Positions 51,544 through 56,976 of a DNA stretch of 56,976 nt are shown one piece after another. The DNA lies in assembly GCA_900299305.1 (NCBI GenBank), contig OMJJ01000278.1, positions 1 through 56,976 on the forward strand, given 5' to 3'. The translations under genes were made by a program, and so were the position numbers. How positions within the stretch are numbered: position 1 is the first letter of the stretch; each line of letters opens with the position of its first letter. The notes under the pieces were generated by a model. That model was not told the DNA's origin. It searched no databases and saw only the letters and a list, made by a program, of their open reading frames with translations. The stretch is from a bacterium (lineage in GTDB: Bacteria > Armatimonadota > Chthonomonadetes > Chthonomonadales > Chthonomonadaceae).

Positions 51544-52341
51544 TTACTTGGTTGCCGCTTTGAGGGAGGCAACATACTGGTAGACAATCTCCAAGAGTTC
51601 GGGGTTGTCTCGCTCTTTATGGATAAGGTTTACCAGCGACGTTCCTACCACGACTCCATCGGCGAAGGCGGCAATGCGCTCGACGTGTTCGGGGCGCGAT
51701 ATGCCAAACCCAACACATACCGGCTTATCGGTCTGTGCTTTGATGTTGCTTACCACGTCCTTGAGTTCGGTGGGAACATCGTCTCGTACCCCAGTCACCC
51801 CTGTTCGGGAGACGCAGTAGACGAAACCGGTAGAGAGAGCCGTTACGATTTCGATACGCTCTTGGGTACTGGTAGGCGCAAGCAGAAAGATGGTATCTAG
51901 TCCCTCTTGAGTAGAGATTTGCTTCCACTCTTCTGCCTCTTCGGGGGTGAGGTCGGTAACGATATGCCCATCTGCCCCTGCCTCTTTGGCGAGGTGTGCG
52001 TACTGTGCCAGCCCATAGTGTCGAATGGGGTTGTAGTAGGTCATGGGGATGATGGGGAGGTCTGGAACGCGCTCGCGTATCTGCCGCAATATCTCCATCA
52101 CTTTAGGTACGGTCATGCCGTTCTCTAGGGCGCGTTGCGAGGAGGCTTGGATACTCGGACCGTCTGCGAGAGGGTCGCTGAAGGGGATACCGAGTTCTAC
52201 ACAGTCCGCCCCTGCTTTGGCAAGGGTTTCGACGAGTGCGACAGTCGCTTCTGCGGAGGGGTCGCCGGCGGTAACAAAGCAGACGAGTGCCTTTTCGTTA
52301 CGGGCGCGGAGGGTGTTGAAGTGTTCGGAAAGACGGCTCAC
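51544..52341 (-). CDS. trpA: Tryptophan synthase alpha chain
   Basis: A 265-residue protein that cleaves indole-3-glycerol phosphate to indole. The catalytic Glu is in GADCVELGIPFSDPLADGP and the Asp in HIVTDLTPEEAEEW. Later VYCVSRTGVTGVRDDVP and VCVGFGISRPEHVERI bind phosphate. The GTG at 52339-52341 overlaps the trpB stop by one base, and this start gives SRLSEHFNTLRAR, the usual family opening. It is coupled to trpB. trpC and trpF are not in the window. Confidence 0.94.
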   Translation of the reverse strand: MSRLSEHFNTLRARNEKALVCFVTAGDPSAEATVALVETLAKAGADCVELGIPFSDPLADGPSIQASSQRALENGMTVPKVMEILRQIRERVPDLPIIPMTYYNPIRHYGLAQYAHLAKEAGADGHIVTDLTPEEAEEWKQISTQEGLDTIFLLAPTSTQERIEIVTALSTGFVYCVSRTGVTGVRDDVPTELKDVVSNIKAQTDKPVCVGFGISRPEHVERIAAFADGVVVGTSLVNLIHKERDNPELLEIVYQYVASLKAATK

Positions 52342-53549
52342 TAGGCTAACTCCAGAGAACGGACGACGGTGCTCATATCTTTGTCTCCACGTCCGGAACA
52401 GTTGATAATAAGGATGGTGTTTGGGGTGAGTTGGGGGCGCATTTTTTCGAGATAGGCTACCGCGTGTGCGGTCTCTAGGGCACAGATAATGCCTTCGCGG
52501 TGCGCTAGTTTCTGCAAGCCCTCTAGTGCTTCGCTGTCCGTTACCGAGACGTACTTGGCGCGTCCGGCATCTTTCATCCATGCGTGTTCGGGACCTACAC
52601 CGGGATAGTCTAGCCCCGCCGAAATAGAGTGGGTGATAGCCACCTGCCCGTCGGTATCCTGCATCAAGTAACTGGCAGAGCCGTGCAGTACCCCCATTGC
52701 CCCTGCGGTTAGGGGGGCACAGTGCTTGCCACTGTCTAGCCCCTCACCTGCCGCCTCTACCCCAATTAAGTTGACGGTAGTGTCGTGTAGGAAGGGGTGG
52801 AAGATACCCATTGCATTGGAGCCGCCGCCCACACACGCGATAACGGCATCGGGGAGTCTGTTCTCTTTTTGGAGTATCTGCGCCCTTGCTTCGCGCCCAA
52901 TAACAGACTGGAAGTCGCGTACAATCATGGGGTAAGGGTGAGGACCTACCACAGATCCGATGATGTAGTGGGTATTGCGGACATTCGTTACCCAGTCTCG
53001 AATGGCTTCGTTGGTAGCATCTTTGAGGGTCGCGGTTCCGCTGGTAACAGGAATCACTTTCGCGCCGAGTAGCTTCATTCGTGCGACGTTTAGGGCTTGG
53101 CGGTGGGTGTCCTCTTCGCCCATATAGACCTCGCACTCAATGCCAAAGCGAGCGCAGACGGTAGCGGTTGCGACTCCGTGTTGCCCTGCACCGGTTTCGG
53201 CGATAATGCGGGGCTTTCCCATTCGCTTTGCGAGCAGGATTTGTCCTAGCGCGTTATTGATTTTGTGCGCCCCCGTATGGCACAGGTCTTCGCGCTTGAG
53301 GTAGATTTTCGCGCCGTACTCTTCGGAGAGGCGTTCGGCAAAGTAGAGTGGGGTGGCGCGTCCCACATAGTCTTGCAGGTGCGCGTCGAGTTCTTGCTGA
53401 AAAGCGGGGTCTTTTTGAGCGGCGGCGTATGCTTGGGTCAGCTCGTCCAGAGCGGGGATAAGGGTCTCTGGCACAAAGCGTCCCCCGTATACGCCAAACC
53501 TACCGCGAGCATCGGGCAGAGCGGCATACTCTGTGTTCGCTATCGTCAT
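52341..53549 (-). CDS. trpB: Tryptophan synthase beta chain
   Basis: A 402-residue PLP enzyme that joins indole and serine. The PLP lysine is in [18 protein letters not shown]. Family motifs include [42 protein letters not shown] and [15 protein letters not shown]. The length is normal for TrpB1. The alpha subunit gene follows with a one-base overlap, and the products form the alpha2-beta2 complex with an indole tunnel. GGAG precedes the ATG. Confidence 0.96.
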   Translation of the reverse strand: MTIANTEYAALPDARGRFGVYGGRFVPETLIPALDELTQAYAAAQKDPAFQQELDAHLQDYVGRATPLYFAERLSEEYGAKIYLKREDLCHTGAHKINNALGQILLAKRMGKPRIIAETGAGQHGVATATVCARFGIECEVYMGEEDTHRQALNVARMKLLGAKVIPVTSGTATLKDATNEAIRDWVTNVRNTHYIIGSVVGPHPYPMIVRDFQSVIGREARAQILQKENRLPDAVIACVGGGSNAMGIFHPFLHDTTVNLIGVEAAGEGLDSGKHCAPLTAGAMGVLHGSASYLMQDTDGQVAITHSISAGLDYPGVGPEHAWMKDAGRAKYVSVTDSEALEGLQKLAHREGIICALETAHAVAYLEKMRPQLTPNTILIINCSGRGDKDMSTVVRSLELA

Positions 53550-53628
53550 GGGGATGGCTCACTCCTTTTTGGGGTTAATAGACGAGAGGGGAGGCGAAAG
53601 CCAGACGTGCCTCTCTTTTGGTGTCTCC

Positions 53629-53634
53629 ATTATA
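53629..53634 (-). promoter_or_regulatory. Candidate -10 element for trpBA
   Basis: On the minus strand TATAAT occurs about 80 bases upstream of the trpB ATG. A TG lies directly before it, and the region 17 bases further up has no good -35. It is therefore only a candidate. Confidence 0.35.
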
Positions 53635-53793
53635 CAGTATTTGACAGGGATTTCGTGCGATAAGTCGCGCTTTGGAGAGGAAAGAAGGGGTTATCTTTGC
53701 GTTTTAGGTGTTGCGAAACAGTTTGCGTATATCGAACTCGTCTCTGCTCTGAATAGGGACTTTCTGAGGGCGTTCGGGGTTAGTTTGCGGTTA

Positions 53794-53893
53794 CAGCACA
53801 GCCTCGCCAAGTGCTGATGCAAGGGAGTGCATCGCTGGATACTAAATCTATATACCCTTCTCACACCGCTCCATGTTGTATGAGAAGGGTATA
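53794..53893. other. Cluster of three stem-loops, possible structured RNA
   Basis: Three perfect inverted repeats follow each other: CAGCAC/GTGCTG (53794-53799 with 53811-53816), GATGCA/TGCATC (53816-53821 with 53828-53833), and a 13-base repeat, TATACCCTTCTCA/TGAGAAGGGTATA (53851-53863 with 53881-53893). The last could end transcription from pepQ, but no T run follows. They could also be parts of one structured transcript. Confidence 0.4.
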
Positions 53894-53971
53894 GGAGTAA
53901 TGAGTATCTTGTCAATAAGCAAGCGAAATGTTACGCTATTCCCTCAAGGTTCGCATCCTGCTTAGTCACAG

Positions 53972-55039
53972 CTATAGTTCCAATAACTCTTTGGGGAAGT
54001 GAGTTAGGATGGTGTTGCCGGTCTCGGTGATAACCACATCGTCCTCAATACGCACCCCCCCGAACCCTTCGATATAGACACCCGGCTCTACCGTCCAGAT
54101 CTGCCCTACCTCAATAGGTTCGTCTATGGTAGAAGAGAGTCTGCCGGAGTCATGGACGAGGGTTCCCAAGCCATGCCCCAGCCCATGCCCGAAGTACTGT
54201 GCCAACTCCTTCTCGTCTAAAATCTGACGCGCTAGTTTGTCTACATCGCGCCCGTTTACACCCGGTTTTAATGCGTCGATACAAGTGGTCTCCGCCTTCA
54301 ATACTTGATCGTAGACCTCTTTGTGGCGTTCCGTCGCTCTGCCTACCACAATCGTTCGGGTGATGTCGCTACAGTAGCCTTTGATTTTACAACCCAAGTC
54401 AAACGTAACGAAATCGCCGCTCTCTAGGGGCTTGTCGCTAGGAACCCCATGGGGACGCGCACTCCGTTCTCCGCTAACCACAATGGGAGGAAACGAGATA
54501 GTAGAGCCGTGCTTTCGGAAGAACTGCTCTATCTCGTAAAGCAGTTCGTTCTCCGTTACGCCCACCTTAATTTGAGTAAGCAGGTACTCAAGGCAAGCAT
54601 CTGCGAGTTGGCAAGCCTCCTGAACCAGAGCAATCTCCGCCGCCGATTTCACCTTACGTAGTTTGTGAATGGGGTCTTCGTCGGGTACAAAAGTGGTGCC
54701 TTTTAGCGTCTTTTTCCACTGATTATAACTCCCTACCGTCACCTGGTTCTCGTCGATATGCAGGGTAGAGATACCCAGTTCGCCCACCTGTTTTTGTAAA
54801 AACTCCACAAAACTAAGAGGACTACCGTAGGTAATGGAGGGGAGGTCTGTTACCTGCTCTTGTGCTTGTACGGTGTAGCGGCTATCGGTTATCATCAGCC
54901 CGCTATCGGATGTTACCAGTACCACCCCGAACGAACCCGTAAAGCCCGTAAGCCACTGCACATTGGCAAGGTTGCTTACCATAAGGGCAGGAATAGACTG
55001 CGCTTTCAGGCTCTGCTGTAGGCGTTGAAGATTGCTCAT
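53972..55039 (-). CDS. pepQ: Xaa-Pro aminopeptidase/dipeptidase (M24 family)
   Basis: A 355-residue two-metal peptidase that removes residues ahead of proline. The metal ligands are visible: two Asp in VTFDLGCKIKGYCSDITRT, His in QYFGHGLGHGLGTLVH, and two Glu in WTVEPGVYIEGFGGVRIEDDV. The N-terminal creatinase-like domain (residues 1-120) has LANVQWLTGFTGSFGVVLV. The length fits PepQ/YpdF-type cytoplasmic enzymes. The gene begins 34 bases after the ThuA gene ends. Confidence 0.92.
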   Translation of the reverse strand: MSNLQRLQQSLKAQSIPALMVSNLANVQWLTGFTGSFGVVLVTSDSGLMITDSRYTVQAQEQVTDLPSITYGSPLSFVEFLQKQVGELGISTLHIDENQVTVGSYNQWKKTLKGTTFVPDEDPIHKLRKVKSAAEIALVQEACQLADACLEYLLTQIKVGVTENELLYEIEQFFRKHGSTISFPPIVVSGERSARPHGVPSDKPLESGDFVTFDLGCKIKGYCSDITRTIVVGRATERHKEVYDQVLKAETTCIDALKPGVNGRDVDKLARQILDEKELAQYFGHGLGHGLGTLVHDSGRLSSTIDEPIEVGQIWTVEPGVYIEGFGGVRIEDDVVITETGNTILTHFPKELLEL

Positions 55040-55072
55040 GCTATGCTTTCACTTTCTAGGGTGTGTTGTGGT

Positions 55073-56026
55073 TTACTTGTCCGATTTGCTTCCGAGCCAC
55101 CGCACTGTATTCTCTACGATTTTGAGAACGAGGGGCTGTTTGTACACGTCAAACGTCTCGTGACCGGGACGGAAATAGACTACTTTTCCTTTGCCAACCT
55201 TCCACACACTTCCGCTATGAAAGGTCTCTCCCGCGTCCCACTTCTCCTCAAAGACGGTTGCGTCGGGGGTAGGCACATGAAACGGTTCGCCGTACATTTC
55301 GGTATGCGGAATATCGAAGGTCTCTGGTATCCCCTTCGCAATGGGGTGGTTGGGTAGAAGGGTGCGAACATGGCTTGGCTTACCGTCTCCGCGCACAAAA
55401 GGAAAGACACAGAGCGGCAGTTTAATACGTAGAGTCAGCGTTCCATCAGCGTTTTGTACCTTTTCGACGATAGGAGTCATCGGTTCGGTAGGGCTAGGTT
55501 GCCGATGCTCTGGCGCAATCGGCTCGACGTGAACCCCTTTGCGCTCTGCGGGAGTAAGTGCTTTTAGCGCGTCCTGAATAGAGCGTTCGTTCATGGTCTC
55601 CATAAAGGGCAGAGACCAGTGCGCCGAGTGCAGGGCAAACAACGAAAGTTTCCCCTCTTTTACGCGCCGTGCTATCTCTTTTGCGCGTTCTATTTTGAGG
55701 TCGTTATGCCGCTGGTGTCCCCACCAAATCAGCACATCGCACTCGTCCAGCGTCTCTTGAGAAAGTCCCTGCTCAGGGTCATCTAGTCCCACCGATTTCA
55801 CGGTGAACTCCGGTTCGCGCTCGTTCTTGTCGCGTACCAGTTGGCGGAAATACTCGGCGATATGGTTTCCCAAAAAGTTGGGGTATATCTGCTTTTGGGC
55901 GGGTTGGCGTTCGTCCCACACCACAATGCGTATTGGTTTCCGGTATTTCGCGGGTTTCGCCAATGCCATTGAACTCAGTAGCCCAAGCCCAACTACTCCC
56001 ATTAAAAGCCCTATTCGTAATCTCAT
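55073..56026 (-). CDS. Exported ThuA-domain protein (trehalose utilisation-like)
   Basis: A 317-residue protein with a signal peptide (GLLMGVVGLGLLSSMALA) and the glutamine-amidotransferase-like ThuA fold. Motifs include RIVVWDERQPAQKQ, CDVLIWWGHQRHNDL, LFALHSAHWSLPFME and the end GKVVYFRPGHETFDVYKQP. In ThuA of rhizobia the domain takes part in trehalose or glucoside processing. In exported homologues of Planctomycetes and Armatimonadota the substrate is unknown. The catalytic residue usually expected in amidotransferases is not evident. Confidence 0.85.
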   Translation of the reverse strand: MRLRIGLLMGVVGLGLLSSMALAKPAKYRKPIRIVVWDERQPAQKQIYPNFLGNHIAEYFRQLVRDKNEREPEFTVKSVGLDDPEQGLSQETLDECDVLIWWGHQRHNDLKIERAKEIARRVKEGKLSLFALHSAHWSLPFMETMNERSIQDALKALTPAERKGVHVEPIAPEHRQPSPTEPMTPIVEKVQNADGTLTLRIKLPLCVFPFVRGDGKPSHVRTLLPNHPIAKGIPETFDIPHTEMYGEPFHVPTPDATVFEEKWDAGETFHSGSVWKVGKGKVVYFRPGHETFDVYKQPLVLKIVENTVRWLGSKSDK

Positions 56027-56238
56027 AACGAACCTCCCATCCTCTCTTGTGTTTTTTATAGAGGGAAAAACAGACTTCTATCTGTTTCGTCTCTCGCACT
56101 ATGAAATCCTTCTCATACTTTTTATAAGGCAAAATGAACTAAACCTACTTGCATTGTATCAAAAGAATTAATAACTGATGTTACGCGGTCTGTTTGTAAT
56201 AACAGATTGTAAGTCTTGTCTTGTGGTAAACTAGAGGT

Positions 56239-56436
56239 ATGAACAACGACCTCCTAGATACCTATACGGACTACCTTATCTGCTCTTTCGGTCAAACGAC
56301 AGCAACCGGGCTGTCGGCTCTCTTGGATGCCTCTGTGAGCCATGACCGCATTACTCGGATGCTGTCAGGAGCCACATTGACCCCCGCCGACCTCTGGAAG
56401 AGAGTCAAGCCCCTCGTCCGAAAAATTGCCTCCGAA
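56239..56436 (+). mobile_element. N-terminal fragment of an IS transposase (IS remnant)
   Basis: The frame MNNDLLDTYTDYLICSFGQT..., to about residue 66 (KIASE), matches the start of transposases that begin LLDTYxDYLxxSFGQTTATGLSxLLDxxxSHDxITR and go on with DLWKxVKPxVRxI. I place them with IS4-like DDE transposases from memory. AGAGGT precedes the ATG. After residue 66 the match stops and the sequence becomes the antisense of a BTAD-regulator gene, so the element is cut by a deletion or recombination. The upstream ACTGATGTTACGCGG near 56171 may be the left end, but no partner end is present. Confidence 0.6.
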
Positions 56437-56624
56437 GCGGGGTCAACCCCCTCCCAAAACAGGTCGCAGAGGGTCTCTCTAGCAATCTCTTGGTTTGGGT
56501 GCGCCGCCAAGTAGAGCAGTAGGCGCGTGATATAGCCGGGCGGAACCTCTATCGGAGATTCTCCATCAATACTACAACGAAATCCGCCGAACATCTCGAT
56601 ACGCAGTTTAGGGGTACGCTCCAT
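56437..56624 (-). pseudogene. BTAD/SARP-type regulator, N-terminal fragment cut by an IS element
   Basis: The first about 63 residues, with LRIEMFGGFRCSIDGESPI, then RLLLYLAAHPNQEIARETL and FWEGVDPAS, match the OmpR-like winged-helix start of BTAD-containing transcription factors, which are usually several hundred residues long. From about 56436 onward the minus frame is the reverse complement of the transposase gene and the match ends. The DNA-binding domain is incomplete and the rest is gone, so it is a pseudogene. Its upstream region faces a prepilin gene. Confidence 0.7.
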
Positions 56625-56792
56625 CTCTCTCCTCTTCTAGTAACGTTGTAAGTTCTGTTCGTGAAGGACTACGGGTAATCCTGCACCTATCGTAGCAGAG
56701 TAACGTCAAAAGTGCGTCAATTTTGTCAGAAAATAGCCCCCTCTAACCTTTAATCAAATTTTCACATCCTGCTAACGAATCCTTAAAACTCG

Positions 56793-56820
56793 TTCGACAT
56801 AATTTCTACTGTCCTATAGA
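56793..56820 (+). promoter_or_regulatory. Candidate promoter for the second prepilin gene
   Basis: TTCGAC at 56793-56798 and TATAGA at 56815-56820 are 16 bases apart, upstream of AAGGAG and the ATG at 56879. Only a moderate match to sigma-70 elements. Confidence 0.3.
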
Positions 56821-56878
56821 AAAACCTTTTAGGCACCCTTTTTAAGAAATGTTTCTACTTTTCAAGGAGACGAGAAAA

Positions 56879-56976
56879 ATGTACCGCAATCGAAGTACAA
56901 AAAGTGGTTTCACCCTAATAGAGTTGCTCGTTGTTATCGCTATTATCGCGATACTCGCCGCAATTCTCTTCCCTGT
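56879..56976 (+). CDS. Prepilin-type pilin-like protein, N-terminus only (runs off the window)
   Basis: The frame reads MYRNRSTKSG then [18 protein letters not shown] and ILFP to the window end. It has a class III signal peptide with Gly at the cleavage site and a hydrophobic segment almost the same as that of the gene at 38095-38928. AAGGAG lies ten bases before the ATG. The downstream domain is unseen. It shows that the window ends inside another copy of this pilin family. Confidence 0.85.
   Translation, partial: MYRNRSTKSGFTLIELLVVIAIIAILAAILFP

Larger units (their letters stand above)
53550..53971. other. 422-base intergenic region between pepQ and trpB
   Basis: No convincing gene lies here; small frames on both strands have no family features. 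It holds a -10 candidate for trpBA (53629-53634) and a group of three stem-loops (53794-53893). No tRNA or terminator with a T run was found. Confidence 0.6.

Noticed and set aside
52342-52581. N-terminal extension of trpA
   Set aside because: It overlaps the end of trpB in another frame; the GTG at 52341 is the coupled start.
53533-53915. Small frames in the trpB-pepQ gap
   Set aside because: They overlap trpB or the stem-loops and show no conserved motif or Shine-Dalgarno.
1-56976. tRNA, rRNA or CRISPR array
   Set aside because: No tRNA-like T-arm with CCA context, rRNA block or regularly spaced repeats was seen while reading both strands; short RNAs could still be missed.

Overview
The window looks like chromosomal DNA of a diderm, hopanoid-making bacterium, most likely a member of the Armatimonadota. 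The main clue is two type IV pilin-like genes (38095-38928 and the partial 56879-56976). The complete one has the signature [18 protein letters not shown] followed by an [12 protein letters not shown]-type stretch and a DUF1559-like tail, which I associate with Armatimonadota. A TolC/RND efflux set, outer-membrane-like proteins and a hopanoid cluster agree with an outer membrane. The assignment rests on recognition, not on a search.

Layout. 1-1614: start of obg at the window edge, an ECF sigma factor with a small overlapping partner gene, and a conserved unknown protein. 1866-7729: tripartite RND efflux operon (outer membrane factor, adaptor, pump). 7760-12904: hopanoid side-chain and isoprenoid genes (hpnH, hpnA, ispH, hpnG, all on the minus strand), split by three unrelated small genes (XisI-like, zincin-like, unknown). 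13049-14140: a lone flhB. 14223-16877: a small defence-like island with a ribbon-helix-helix protein and a CX5R phosphatase facing a Type II restriction enzyme and its methyltransferase, which lie directly downstream of dxs (16898-18880). 19100-28232: plus-strand genes pepV, GNAT, leuS, two unknown genes, an AT-rich TPR gene, a Rad52/DdrA-like gene and nagA. 28321-41478: mostly minus-strand genes, including a FecR protein, a BlaI-type repressor without its sensor, a frameshifted PHP gene, Uma2, Nudix, a beta-lactamase-fold gene with an in-frame stop, a transglutaminase-like protein, a phosphoesterase, a prepilin, nadK, a ZIP transporter and surE. 41613-48386: plus-strand genes, including cmk-plsC, upp, a membrane macro-domain protein, tpx and an M48 protease. 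48370-56026: minus-strand genes, including tyrS, trpBA, pepQ and a ThuA protein. 56239-56624: an insertion-sequence remnant abutting a broken BTAD-type regulator.

How it fits together. The window supplies early isoprenoid steps (dxs) and late ones (ispH) plus the adenosyl-hopane and nucleosidase steps of hopanoid side-chain synthesis; the squalene-hopene cyclase must lie elsewhere. Several genes are damaged by simple lesions: one lost G, one stop codon, one IS junction. The best candidates for something undescribed are the ribbon-helix-helix/phosphatase pair beside the restriction-modification genes, the three-gene block inside the hopanoid cluster, and the two unknown genes plus AT-rich TPR gene behind leuS. 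No tRNA, rRNA or CRISPR array was seen.
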